This document shows positions 1 through 11,699 of a stretch of DNA of 64,000 bases, piece by piece. The notes beneath the pieces are model-generated. The model was given only the letters and a program-made list of their open reading frames with translations. It had not been told where the DNA came from and made no database searches. Position 1 is the stretch's first letter. Every line of letters begins with the position of its first letter. The DNA comes from Pararge aegeria. Its lineage: Eukaryota; Arthropoda; Insecta; Lepidoptera; Nymphalidae. Made by a program: the position numbers and the translations under genes. The stretch covers positions 10,106,001 through 10,170,000 of the forward strand of contig NC_053183.1 in assembly GCF_905163445.1 (NCBI RefSeq), read 5' to 3'.

Positions 1-419
1 GTATGGATAGTTAACTTGGCTAAAAGGAAGCTTTCTAACGTTACCCTTAACAACGCAGTACAAAAGACATCAACGAGCGCACAGCGCGTTGTATTTCTGC
101 GTTAAGGCCTTCACTTATAAGTATTATTTGCGAAACTAAAATGTCTTAATGGTTTTTTTGAATCAGTTTTAACTGTTGCATTAGTAAAAATGAAACAACA
201 GCATGAAATCTACAATGGTTAGGTATCAACAGGTGTAACAGTTTAATATCAAACTCAAACCAAAATAAAAATATCAAAATAAAACTGTTACACTCATTTT
301 ATAATAATTGTGTGGATGTTTAGCTGTGATTTTAATTGCACAATCGCATGTAAATAGCTGAAATAAATTGAACTATAATAGGCACAAGGAGATGCTTTGT
401 GCTTTTTTGACACAAAAAG

Positions 420-831
420 ATATTTTATAAATTTAAAATGCATATAAATTTTTTTTATAATTTTTATTAGTGTTTTTACCTACACTTGGAGGAATTATCA
501 ATTTTATAAATTTAAAAAGCATATAAAAATTTTTGGAACCGACAGGGTCTGAACCTGCGACTCTCGGGCAATCGCGGCTTGAGCGCTTTCACCAATTAAG
601 CTACGGCTCCTACTGTCGATGCCGAAATTAGTATATGCCTTTCACGTCAGTCTTATAGCGACTGTAGCGTCATCTAGGAGGAAACGTTGCAGTTTCGATC
701 TACTTTTCCAAAGGTCCATATCACAATGAGACACATTGCTTTTTTATATTTTTTATAATTTTTATTAGTGTTTTTACCTACACTTGGAGGAATTATCAAT
801 TTTATAAATTTAAAATGCATATAAAAATTAT
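420..831 (-). repeat. Array of repeated ~80-bp body units around a tRNA-like SINE head
   Basis: An ~80-bp unit containing TTTTACCTACACTTGGAGGA occurs at about 451-531 and again at about 750-830, nearly identical, with starts 299 bp apart. A third, partial unit (TTTATAAATTTAAAATGCAT) lies at 423-450. Read on the minus strand the order is body, linker (749-611), tRNA-like head (610-534), body, partial body. This fits a tRNA-derived SINE whose body was duplicated, or two head-to-tail insertions where one lost its head. The family is not named here. Confidence 0.6.
534..610 (-). repeat. tRNA-like SINE head (not a functional tRNA)
   Basis: On the minus strand this 77-nt stretch folds like a tRNA. 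The 7-bp acceptor stem is fully paired (GGAGCCG with CGGTTCC, one G-T pair). It has a 4-bp D stem (GCTT/AAGC), a perfect A-box (TAGCTTAATTGG), and a T arm (GCAGG/CCTGT) with a nearly consensus B-box (GGTTCAGACCC). The anticodon arm is 21 nt instead of 17 and has two A-C mismatches, so no anticodon can be assigned. With repeated units flanking it, it is best read as the Pol III promoter head of a SINE. Confidence 0.6.
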
Positions 832-2958
832 AAAAAATACAAAAAGATATTGCATCAATTTTTCGCACAATAACATATTCTAAGCAAATAACATCGTGCT
901 CGGAAAAAAACAAAACCTCAATAAGCTTTTCTAAAAGATTTATAAGTTCTTAACATAAATTCTCTATGTTAATGAACTATCAAATATTCATACGAAAATA
1001 AATCTCTACGTAGGTAACACCATTTCAAATAAATAGTTAATGTTAAATTATTTAAATTTACTTACCATTTAAGTTTATAATTAATTTAAAATTAAATATA
1101 TTATACAAATATATACACGTAAGTTACCTTTAATTATACAATAAGCTTTAAGGGTTAAAATTGTACCAAAACTACTGCATTAAAGTGCTATTTTAATAAA
1201 TAAAATAAAACATCTTCTCTCTCGTTAACGTAGACTTTTTGAAAGTTATAGCATCATCCCCTCAGAAGCAGCAGCTCTTTTCTACATAAACAACGTGTAT
1301 GTAAAATGTCATGATCAACAGCTGGTTAGTTATTAGGCATAAAAGCGTTACAACTAGTTTATTATTTAGGTTATGTTTTTAGTTAGGATAAGGATAGAAT
1401 TCAAGAAGCGACCTTAACTGTATAATGTATATAGGAATCCCGATCATACGAAAGCTACTAACTAGTTAAAGGGAAACACATGAATAAAATCCATTCAGTA
1501 CTTGTTAAGCATTTTAAGATTAGCACTTTTACACAAACTCTATTTGAAGTTGAATGACTTTTCGTTTTATAATGTGATGTGTTATATAAGACGGTAACGC
1601 TAGTGATGTCATTTTCAAATCAAAAACCGTAATATTAACAGCAACCGTCGCATGCATACAAACTACCGCGCACTGTGGTTAGACCATACTACCACAGGGT
1701 TCTAAAATAAGATCTTGACATTTTGCAAATTAACAATTCTTGTTCTCATATATATTCCGGACTCTGGTTTACAATCAGTTTAACAATAAAAAAGAACACA
1801 GCGCGAATATAATAATAGAAATAGTGAACACAACTAAGTAGGTAATTTTTAATTAACTTCAAATATTTGTAGATGGTATTAGGCTTTTACCTTGCCAAAT
1901 CTTAGCGCACCAATATTCTCGTACTCGATACATCGTTTTATCCAATAAAGTTATATTCATTGGACACGATGTATATCTTGTGATTAATGTGTCCGATCAA
2001 TAAAATTTCGGAAAACTATTACGAATTAATATTCTGAATTTAATTTAAATAATTGTGTTATAACTTATTTGTATGTTTTATTAATGAGATATCAATGAAT
2101 GTTGACGCCTTCCAATCCATATATGGAAAGCTGAGTTAGTTATGAGTATAAACTATAAACTGATTAATCTTCAGAAACCAGAAAATGCAAGTGTTCATAC
2201 AATGTGTCATGTTAAACGAATAATAAATATTGTTAAAGCACTTTTTGCATCAGTACCTATTTGTCCACCGAAATGGGGACAAATCGATTAAATCAAATCA
2301 CTTATTTCTGTGTGGCATTACGTGGTGGGGAACCCCCCTCCTCACCCCTCGATAGCGACTCGGAATGTCGGCGCCATAAATGTACATAAAAAATCATCAA
2401 CTTATTCCATATAGGTACCTCGTGGGTGTCTTGCTTAAAAGATATATTCCAAGACTGGCGAGGCAAAGGACGATAAAACATGCATAAAGCATAATAACAT
2501 GTTTGATATTATTTTAAGCCCATGTATACATTAAAGAAAATCAATTATATTAAAAAGAATACTTTTTAAAGACTAGATCAAATAAGTACATATAAATATT
2601 AATATAAATTTCATCTGGATGGCAGAGTTTTCGAGACATTAAATTTAGATTGGACTATTTTAAGTAAGACTGAGCAGAGTTTTTATATTATATATGTGTG
2701 TGTGCACGACCTATCCAGTGGGTGTTGTCAAGTTGTGCAGTGTGACACGGAAGTGTTGCGAACCAGTTTCTTTGCTGAATTCAACTCGTAATTTATTAAT
2801 ATAAGATAATTTTGATAAATATTTTTTTCTACCAAAATAGCTGATGTAGGTATAATACATAAACGTTGATCAATTTGATATGTAAGTACTTATTTGTATG
2901 CTTAAGATTTATGGTATCCTGAATTCTCCATCCTTGATTTATACCAGTAAGGTTATAC
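832..2958. other. AT-rich intergenic sequence, no gene recognised
   Basis: I see no ORF of note, splice-bounded exon or known repeat here. The stretch is AT-rich with many short poly-A/T runs. A slightly more GC-rich patch at about 2320-2370 (GGAACCCCCCTCCTCACCCC) has no coding signal. Confidence 0.4.
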
Positions 2959-3007
2959 CTGAGATTAACCAAAAACACATATACTATGTGTTTTTGGTTA
3001 ATCTCAG
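2959..3007. repeat. Perfect 23-bp hairpin with 3-nt loop
   Basis: Bases 2959-2981 are the exact reverse complement of 2985-3007, with the loop TAC at 2982-2984. The arm core is GATTAACCAAAAACACAT. No target-site duplication and no second copy of the arm was seen in the window. The 3-nt loop is too tight for a normal microRNA precursor. Confidence 0.9.
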
Positions 3008-3372
3008 CAACTCAATGCACATCATTATTAGCTCAAACTTTCTGCAACCACACACACCGCTCCCTCCTCCTTTTTTAGTGACTCACGTGTCTCTTTATAG
3101 GGCTAATGTACCCAGCTTAAAAATAAGCCTTCGTCTGTCTCTAGGATATGTAACCTTTGTCATTTAGATTTCAATAAAATTCAATGGTTTCGTCATGTGA
3201 GAGTAACAAAATACACACAGACATACCTTCATAATCATTAATATGAATGCGCAAACATTCTACCCCTTATTAATATTATCAATATGCAACATTCTATAAG
3301 GGGGGTAGGGGGTTTGTCAAGACAAAGTTATTAAACCGCTTTAGCTGAAATTTTAAAAATAACTTTAGATAG

Positions 3373-3500
3373 TAACTAGCCACGACTGAAGCCTCCAGAC
3401 CAGCGGAAATTCAGAAATTCCCAAATTGACCCTGCCGGGGACAGAACCCGGGAACTCCCACTTAAATCAACATCGCTCAAGAGGTCGTCAAAACCTATGA
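3373..3500 (-). mobile_element. Family A SINE-like repeat, copy 1 (tRNA-like head at right)
   Basis: The stretch runs from TAGCCACGACTGAAGCCTCC through CAAATTGACCCTGCCGGGGA and CAGAACCCGGGAACTCCCAC to TCGCTCAAGAGGTCGTC. The same order of blocks recurs near 13925, 43660, 46975 and 50681. Read on the minus strand the right end carries a tRNA-like B-box (best preserved in the 50.8-kb copy). The pattern is one I know from many lepidopteran genomes. Confidence 0.6.
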
Positions 3501-3504
3501 CCAG

Positions 3505-5157
3505 ATAATAGAGGATCTAATTAAAATTTAATGTGGTATATTTTTGCTATTTTTCATTAGAAATCTTCTTCAAATATTAATATTATATTTACTTTAAATT
3601 TAAAACACCCATATTTTGATCATTTATGGATGAAAATAAAATAAATGTAATTTTTTTCACTTTCAATAGTTGTTTAAAATATGTATAATTTCATGACTTT
3701 TGACTTTTATTCTTAAGTCTAGTTCAGAGCGTTACTAACAGACAGTCGGCCGAATTAAATGTCGAGTGCTAAACGAGGTTTTCCTATTTATAATTTCGGT
3801 ATAGTGCTTACTTATATTAAAAAAGCGAAATTGTTGTTTGTTTGTCCTTCCTTTACGCCCTAAACTTGATGTTTGGCATAGAGATAGTTGAACATAACAT
3901 AGGTAACTTTCTATACCAGGGAAACAAATGGTATCCACGCGATTTGTAAAACACCGTAGCAAATGCGGACGAGAACAGAGGGAAAAAACTAGTAAATATT
4001 ATTAAATCAAACACGTTTTCTCGTTAAGTGAATTCATATAAGCTCATATTTTAAGGAAATGAAATTCTACCTTAACCGACCTTCATTGTCGAAACTGGAC
4101 AATAATTTGATATGACTATTATATTATTATAGGCTATTATTACCTGCCTGATATCGTAGTGAGCATAACTTGATCTAGCCTTTCCACCTCTTAGAAATTG
4201 TTGATGACTGGAAACCGCTAAATGCCCTTGGCTCCTAAATGTTCATGATTTAAATCACGGTCGAAACTGCATAGTTGCTTGTATATCAGAATACTAAATA
4301 AGACAAGATCATATAGCAATAAATTGTTTTGTTTTTATGACTGTATAAAGTTCTTTTAAAAGAGGTTATTTAAACTCATATCCTTAAATACTGATTATAA
4401 ACATAAAAATAAAAATGGATATTGATAAATTACATTCACGTACGTCTCTTAAATGGACAATCCAAAAAACATTGTTTTCTTATTATGAAATGTTACCATT
4501 TCAGCCCGTCGAAGGATGTTCAAATTGATGTTTTTAGTTCCCGTTTACTTTCTAGTGCACCGGAGTCTACTGCTAATTCATAAATAAAAAAGTGTAACAG
4601 GGTACTCATTTGGAAAATATTCAATTCTTTTTATATAAAACTAAACCGAATCCTCGGTCACGAAGGTGACAAGCAACAATAACAACGGCTTATTTTGTCG
4701 GTATAATTTGCATTTACTATTGTTTTTATTAACCAAAAGTTTTGTTCCGGATGAAAACCGAATGAAGAGTGATACTAAGCGCAATTTGACTCTGTTAAAA
4801 TTCTGACAACAGTCACGAAAACGACGAACAACGTTAGATAAATTACTACAACATAAAGCTGCACATGACAAGGTATTAACCCTTATGTGATACTTGATAC
4901 TTATAAAAATCTTGCCTATGGCTCAGTTAATCCTCTATATTGTGACAGTTTTGTGATCTAAATTATTTTAAGGTGGCCTGCCAATAGCAATATTGATAAT
5001 TATCATAATCAAAATATGATAAACACGCCATAATCGAAATAAAAAGTACTTTGCATATTCGAGACGTATGTACAAAAACCTTTTCAACGCTCAGGCTTTT
5101 CTTGTCTGAAGTTTTTTGAAGGAGCTACTTATGTGATTTTCAACCCAGAGTTAACAT
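3505..5157. other. Intergenic sequence, no gene recognised
   Basis: Short reading frames here (for example on the minus strand near 3735-3962 and 4641-4871) have no recognisable motif and sit in AT-rich sequence with no splice or promoter context. I treat them as chance. Confidence 0.4.
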
Positions 5158-5240
5158 ACTTTTAGAGATATATAACTAACTATGGTAGAACTATGGTAGA
5201 AACTTTTAGAGAGATATAATTAACTATGGTAGAAACATAT
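5155..5240. repeat. Short imperfect tandem duplication
   Basis: The segment ACTTTTAGAGA-ATATAA-(C/T)TAACTATGGTAGAA occurs twice, at about 5158-5191 and 5200-5235. A partial third ACTATGGTAGAA lies at 5190-5202 between them. It is a small local duplication with no sign of function. Confidence 0.7.
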
Positions 5241-5559
5241 TGGCAACTTCCCATTCTAACCAACCGATACCGGGAGCGTTAAATGAAATCATATAATATT
5301 TATATTATTAAATTACTTGAAACACATTACCGACATGCTGTGTGAGGTGTCGCGACCACAATGCCACGCATCATTCACAAATTGCTGGCATAGTATGGGG
5401 GGCCACATAGCGTGGGGAGTTGCATGTATGTGTCTGTATTGCAAAAGTTCTATTTGACATGATATAATATATTACCTTGTTATTCTTTTATGTTGCCTGA
5501 ACACGCATGTATCTGAAACAAACAATAAATACTTTAAGTACCAAAATCAAATTATTCAC

Positions 5560-5703
5560 ATTCAAAATACAACCTCTAGAAGCACTAGTCTTTGTAGTGA
5601 CTCTACCACCGGTTCGAAGTCAGATCATAACGAGAAGAAGCCGGCATGAAACTTAGCAGTATTTCGCAAGTCAACAATTTACATTTTAACATTCATATTT
5701 CTA
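5560..5703 (-). mobile_element. LINE 3'-end fragment (family C), minus strand
   Basis: The blocks GTAGTGACTCTACCACCGGTT and GAGAAGAAGCCGGCATGAA, followed by AACATTCATATTTCTAT, are the reverse complement of the 3' untranslated region of the better preserved LINE copy at 53167-53580. The copy is 5'-truncated and non-coding. Confidence 0.65.
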
Positions 5704-6446
5704 TCTTTAATGAATAATACAAAAATACAGAAACTTTAATACGAGTAAATACAAACATATTTTGGTATACCTACTACTTAGTACATTCTAAATTATCGTA
5801 CTTCGTAACATTTCTTTAAAATGAAAGTATTAAGAACAAGTGGTGACACAAAAAGTTGTTTTGGATAGTCAATGTAGCAAATAATGCTTGTTTAACAAAG
5901 TTTCAAAAGTAATAGACAGTGCGGTTAAGGTGATAATGATGTGTTTCTCATTCAATCTTTTAAAAGATTATGTGTTAGAGAAAGCTGCACCATGAAACTA
6001 ATTATTTGGGCTCACACTCAACAAGCTTACAAAATTCAGAAAGGTTGTGGCTTTTAAGAAACTCGAAAGAGGTTATTATATTTTTTTTCATATACTCGTA
6101 CCTAATGAAATGAAATGAAATGAAATTTTCGCTGAATATGAGCTTACATAGGGTCTTATAATAATATAACATTCATCCACATTCTACTATTAAGCATGCG
6201 AAATGTAAAGTGCACAACAAGAACAATCATTACACATGTCTGCAAAATCGTGTTGAGCAAGCATTGAAAAGTTAATGTTTAAATTATACAGGTAATATCA
6301 ATGTTATCATAATAATGTCAAAATAATATTATTTTTAATTCGAAGTCAGATACTCGGATATTGTATAAAAAAACATTTTGTACACAGCCAATGCGCCAGA
6401 TTTTTCTTAAAAAAACGGGGATTTTGCGGTTTGTTTTAATATAGAT

Positions 6447-6470
6447 GTATATATATATATATATATATAT
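6447..6470. repeat. (AT)n microsatellite
   Basis: An uninterrupted run of AT dinucleotides, flanked on both sides by TTGTTTTAAT-type sequence. Confidence 0.95.
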
Positions 6471-6554
6471 TGTTTTAATTTATAATACCTCTAGACTATC
6501 ATCGATATTTAAACGGATGATACTCTAGTATTTAAGACTTCGGCTTCTCTTTTG

Positions 6555-6715
6555 AGAGGACTTATCACTTGCTTTAGCGGTGAAGCGTAACATCGGGATG
6601 AAATATGCATGCCTAAGAGATCTCCATGATGAGTGAAGTCATCCAACCCACATTTCACCAGCGTTGTGGAAGCCATGTGCCTCGTAGTTGGCCGGTAATG
6701 ATAGGTATCTTGAAT
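6555..6715 (+). mobile_element. Family B SINE-like repeat, copy 1
   Basis: The order TATCACTTGCTTTAGCGGTG, TGCATGCCTAAGAGATCTCC, TGAAGTCATCCAACCCACAT, CCAGCGTTGTGGAAG and GTTGGCCGGTAATGATAGG matches copies at about 8888-9178 and 11700-11990. This copy lacks the tRNA-like head. An open frame of 100 codons on the opposite strand is a shadow of the repeat. Confidence 0.6.
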
Positions 6716-8884
6716 TAATTTATTCCTCACTTTCCCAAAACCTGACGACGAACGTGTTAAAACAGTTTTTGTAGTGATGACTTCGAAAACATGGTTGCCA
6801 AAGATCGGCACTCAGCTGATGATGAAAAGAACTATGAGTAACAAATCATAAATTGGGGTAAATTAATCAAAAGTTGGGAACTTGGCTTGGGCAGCCGATA
6901 GAAGTTGGAGTTCCAAAGTACTATATAGTCGCGGCTCCGCCCCAAAATTTTCAATATTCGTCACTAGGCAAGACAGAAGATATAAAGCAAGTTGCAGGCA
7001 GATGCTGTACTGGTCTATAAATCCCTCAGAAACAACTTTTCAAGCAGTGGACTAGCTAGTGGAGTTTAAAATTGTTTCACTGTTCAAAAAGTGTTGATAA
7101 CGATGAAATTAATATGAACATAGAACTCCATATGTGTATATAGTTAGCAAATTTATTTTCTTTATGTCAGTAAATATATTAGTGCATAGGTATGCAATAT
7201 GAATTCCTAATGGCTGTTTATAACATATATTTGTCGATCCATAGTTATGTCAATCTTATCTCTAACTACTACTCTTCTAATCTTAACCAAAGTTAATCAA
7301 GATGCAAGAACAAAGACATTTGTTGATCAAGTTTACTTTAAAGTAGTTCACTAAAGTTTTAAAGATAACTCATAATAATCAAAGGCAGATCGAAGATTTC
7401 GCGTTGATTTGTATTCGGAAACATTCACCTCAATATTAAAAGTAGTAAAAAAGGCAATACAAACGTATTTTAGAAAGCGGTAAAAGTATTTCGTTTCAAG
7501 TAGACATACTATTTGAAATAAACACTTTTTATACTACGGAATACATTTTAATTCATGTTGTAGGTATAATAATATAAAGGTACGTTTTCGTAGCGCACGA
7601 ACTATCAGAAAACCAAAAAAAGACACCAAGGACAAAGTACCTACTCATGCTAGTAAAGATAAAATGAATTATGTATTATTACAACAAGTTAACTTTTTTT
7701 TTTTTTTTCATTTGCCAAAACTACGTGCTCATCAGCGTGGACTTTAATTAACTGTTCGAGATTATCTCCTAACAATTAAAAAAATACACAAATCGCCCAT
7801 CAAACGGAGGAGTAAGTGGCGTGCATTAATTTAAAAACAACTACTTTTAACAAGTTGGTTAGTAGGTATAAAGATTCCGTAAATCATGACATTCATCTTT
7901 TTACTGGCACTCTTGATACTTTTGTTGTTCTTGCTGATTAAGAAGCTTGTGATAATTTGTTGAATGTAAAAGCCACGTTACATAATTCTATTCGTAGGCA
8001 TGCATTATATTCTAAAAAATATAAAGAAAATAAACTCTTTCAATAAAACTGAAGAAAAGGAAAAAGTTATTTATTTATGAATGTTTTCCAATAGTAAGCT
8101 AATGAAGTTGAAGTTATGCCCAGTTCAAATGTACCTTTACTGAAATCATGGGTGGCCTATCATCCATGGTGGTGTCAATCACTTAAGTAACGAACCACTC
8201 TGGCTACTTTTCTTTTTGTTTCACTTTACATAATCACATTACATCGATTTCTCTAGGTAAATTTTCGATGTGATGTTTTTTTTACTAATGTACGTCTTTT
8301 TATACTAATGCGAAACATGAGCAATGTAAGCTTTTGAACAACACTCATAATTTTACTTACGATACAACTGTGGAAAGCATTCGATGAGCGCATAATTAAG
8401 CGCTAAGGATCTATGGACGATGCTCGTCGGTCATGTAGCTAATCTCATAGCAATAGTTTTTTTGTGATATATGAAGTCACAGTTCACGCCAATATACCAT
8501 AGACGATGGACTACTTAGAGTCAACATTCGCCATGATATACGGCCGCGGTTGTTTAGATAAAGTAGTCCAAAATTGGCCTTCTCGATTGCTCTCCGTTCG
8601 AGTGTTTGGCGCCCGGTATCTAGTAGTAAATTGGTTTTGAAATAAAACATAAAAATAATGTTAACGGCCGTCATTACCATTACCAGCTGCGCTTTGTATG
8701 CTTTATTTCATTTTAAAATAAGAAGGCACAAGTTACAAAGGTGCCTAAGTCCACTTACATCAATTTTGACCTGATTATTTATTTATTTATTTTATTTAGT
8801 ACGTTAGAACCATACATACTCTGTTTTCTTATTTTTTCTATAAGTTGGTTTTACCGAAATAAAAACAAAAAAAATGTTTTTGTT
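6716..8884. other. Intergenic sequence, no gene recognised
   Basis: No supported gene. A poly-T run lies at about 7695-7709. A small more GC-rich patch at about 8500-8620 (containing GATATACGGCCGCGGTTG) lies in a 67-codon minus-strand frame with no recognisable motif or splice context. Confidence 0.4.
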
Positions 8885-8887
8885 AAG

Positions 8888-9178
8888 ATTTAAGGCTCGC
8901 AGCAAACTGTCATATCCCGGTGAGTAGGACTTCGACTTCACTTTAGGGGGGTGAGTTTGAATCCCAACACGCACCTCTAACTTTTCTTAGTTATGTGTGT
9001 ATTAATCATTTGAAATATCACTTGGTAAAGAAAACTATTGTGAGGAAACTTGCATACACTCTATGCACGCCACTGCCCGAGAGTTCTCCATCATGAACTC
9101 AAAGGTGTGTGGAGTTCACCAAACCGCACTGGACCAGCGTGGTGGACTTCACGTGCCCTGTAGTGGACCAGTATTTTT
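8888..9178 (+). mobile_element. Family B SINE-like repeat, copy 2, with tRNA-like head
   Basis: The copy starts with a degenerate tRNA-like head (B-box region GTGAGTTTGAATCCC). CACGCACCTCTAACTTTTC and the family body follow (GTGAGGAAACTTGCAT, GAGAGTTCTCCATCATG, GTGGAGTTCACCAAACCGCA, CTGGACCAGCGTGGTGGACT). It is interrupted at 9055-9075 by ACTCTATGCACGCCACTG, which equals the terminal inverted repeat of the hAT MITEs found elsewhere in the window. Confidence 0.65.
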
Positions 9179-9675
9179 TCTCATTTCTTAACAAAAAGTC
9201 CATTTGTCCAAATATGTTATAAAAAAAAACTCTACTACTAATATACCACATTACATGGCAATATTTTAAAGAACTTAAGTCCTATGCGTATCTATGTGTT
9301 AAAAGATGCCTCTAAGAAACAGCCTTAGTATACAGTAATATTGATCCAAGAAGCAATTTTAATGATCGCTTTCATACATGGACGTAATCGTCACGACGAC
9401 GCTACTTTAGTTCACGGATAATGACTACAAATAGTAGATGCAGCATAGTAGTGATGCATACATTAATCAATTAGCATAGGGAAATAAAGAACAGGAGGAA
9501 GACATACTAATTGGTTTTAAAAATTACCTTTAACTACTTACCTATTTTACTTAAGTGATCAGGGCTTGTAGAAAGTTTACCAAAACTTTCTGTAAATTCA
9601 CGTATATTTCTCGATGAACGATTAATGCAAACTATTAGAAGTCGCGGTTGGTATTCTACTAAAATAATAAATACC

Positions 9676-9861
9676 AAAGTTTGAGGCTAGATAGATGGAT
9701 GTTTGTTACTCTTACACGCAGAAAATACTTAACCAATTTAACTGAAATTTGGCATGGAAATAGATTAAACCCTGGATAGGCTATCCTGGAAATATGTACG
9801 GTTCTCGTGGGATCCATGAAAAACCAAAATAATCGCCATAGCAGCTACGGGCAGCCGCTAG
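9676..9861 (+). mobile_element. Non-autonomous Helitron-like element, 3' end CTAG|T
   Basis: The stretch contains CTTAACCAATTTAACTGAAA and GCAGCTACGGGCAGCCGCTAG and stops at CTAG followed by T. That is the expected 3' end of a Helitron inserted between A and T. The left boundary is approximate. The assignment to the Lep1-type lepidopteran group is from memory of that family. Confidence 0.45.
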
Positions 9862-9862
9862 T

Positions 9863-10690
9863 ATATTGTAAAGTATCTTTCTGCATTCCTTCTACCTACT
9901 CTTGAAATTCATCTCATTCTCATATGATTCCGTGCGCGCAATATAAAAAGGGGTAGAAGGTTTTGTCTTCAATTTATATCTTTAACATAAGTTACAGTGG
10001 CACTGTTTGTTCTTGTTTTTTAACATAATATGTACGAGTGCACGTATAATATGTTTTAAAAATTAATAACAAAAATTCAAATAATTGTTTTATAAATATA
10101 ACCTAAAATATATGTACGAGTATATCTATATTTATGGCTTTTAATATAAATAATAATATTATTATTCGATTTCCTTGTCAAGGGTCTACTCTCGTGGTGG
10201 TTTTATTGTCTCCAAATCGAGATTTGAACAGGGTATCCCATGGAAATTTAAGAAAAGCTACAATAATGGAGTCACGAACAGCGCGCTCGTTGAACTCTTT
10301 CATATTAAATGAAATATATTAATGTTTCATTGAGAGTCATTAGAGTCATTTGGTTTACTTTTTTTTATTTTAAATAATTAAACTATTACGTAGAGGCACT
10401 ACAGCTCCGCCAGAGTAGTCCATCATCCTGACTAATTTATACTTTGAGTCCGGGTCAGTGAAAACCACCGGGTTTTAATCGTAAGAAAAGATGGTGATTA
10501 GTGGCACAAGGTGTCGAATATTAAAACCATACCGTATTTAGAAGACAGGTCATATAAAAGAGGAAAAATTATTATCCTCCAATACATTTTGATTTCAAAG
10601 CTTGAAAGCTTATTGTTGACTTGAGTTTACCAACTGTAGATATAAATTATACTGAAACACGTTTTAACTTTGTTAATGTGTGTGTTAAGT
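9863..10690. other. Intergenic sequence, no gene recognised
   Basis: AT-rich. A 62-codon frame at 10134-10322 has no recognisable domain. The CTCGTGGTGG and CGAGATTTGAACAGGGTATCC segments suggest an old repeat I cannot place. Confidence 0.35.
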
Positions 10691-10699
10691 GAATATCTA

Positions 10700-10930
10700 A
10701 ATGTTAAGAAGGCTGTTCGCGCACTTGATGGAAACTGGTGCAAAGCGAAGTGGTGCAAACCGCAGAACCAGTCCTGCGGCAGGAAGCGGCCTCGAGGCCC
10801 GCCGACCCCGCGCGCCCCTCTGCCCCCCTCGGAGCCCCGCGCACCGCCCGCTCCCCTCTACTAGCAGCCGCCGCGGGGCCACCTGATCCAGACAAAGCGT
10901 GTCCTTCATGTCATTCTCGTGACGCATACA
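10700..10930. other. Isolated GC-rich, CpG-rich island
   Basis: A block of about 200 bp (densest 10778-10880, for example GGCCCGCCGACCCCGCGCGC) stands out from AT-rich flanks. All frames are unusually open on both strands because stop codons are scarce in GC-rich DNA, so the overlapping short ORFs are not evidence of a protein. A minus-strand ATG frame (10942 to 10697) contains a possible donor (GATCAG|GTGGCC), but I recognise no domain. It may be a promoter or leader exon, a GC-rich coding exon, or a relic. Confidence 0.4.
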
Positions 10931-10942
10931 AGTGCATTGCAC

Positions 10943-11480
10943 TAATAATAAATCGGTTCCATGTCCGGTAACAAATATATATTTTATGTTAACCGAATAA
11001 CTTCATAACCCCATTCAATATGACTCTTGTTAGCGCTTCTTAAGAGATTGACATGGCATGTGAAAACTAAAACACGACCTAAAATGCCACGTGGCACTTC
11101 GTATACTTTTCACTTTTTATAGTTATCTAAATAATATTAAACCCAGAATAATAAGTAATCATATCAAATATTTTAATTTAGTTCATATTACGAAATATAA
11201 ACTTAGTAACATTTTCTTCTGAAATTTCAATAAATAACTAAGAAAACTTTCTTGCAACTTTGTGTTACGTTACTTAGTTTTTTAGTATTTTCTTTTTCAT
11301 TTTTTTTTCGATTTTTTACCTAATTGTGAAGCAAGGCTTTTAAAAAAAGAATATTTCATATAACTTTAAAAACCCGACCAAGTGTTACGTGTTAAGTGTT
11401 ATTAAGGTATTAATAAAAACAAAAACCAGCTTGCATCGATAACCACCCTTGACGCTCTTTGGATACGTAACGTACGTAAG
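10943..11480. other. AT-rich intergenic sequence
   Basis: No gene or recognised repeat. Poly-T stretches lie at about 11278-11320. Confidence 0.4.
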
Positions 11481-11482
11481 CA

Positions 11483-11560
11483 TATATATATTATATGATT
11501 ATATATTATGTATATATAGTGGTTATACATATATATATATGTACAACCACTAATGATAAA
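11483..11560. repeat. AT-rich quasi-palindrome
   Basis: TA-alternating sequence ends in a near-perfect inverted repeat. GTGGTTATACATATA (from 11519) and TATATGTACAACCAC differ from exact complementarity by one base. Such sequence can extrude a cruciform. Confidence 0.6.
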
Positions 11561-11699
11561 ATACAGGGCACGCGTTACTTCGCATTAGTCCATGACATAC
11601 CAGAACACAAAGCTTACTCGTAATTTACACCCAAACTAGCTAGTTGCAACTTACGGTTTCAACTTGTTGTGTATTAAAGCAAATTAAAGTCCCTCTTCA

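Noticed and set aside
534..610. Functional tRNA gene on the minus strand
   Set aside because: Acceptor, D and T arms pair well, but the anticodon arm is four bases too long with mismatches, no anticodon is definable, and repeated SINE body units surround it.
5155..5240. CRISPR-like direct repeats
   Set aside because: Only two to three irregular units with no spacers, in an animal genome. It is a simple local duplication.
6509..6811. 100-codon minus-strand protein
   Set aside because: Most of it is the antisense of a family B SINE-like repeat.
10697..10971. Five overlapping short proteins in the GC-rich island
   Set aside because: Frames are open on both strands because GC-rich DNA has few stops. 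None has a recognisable domain.
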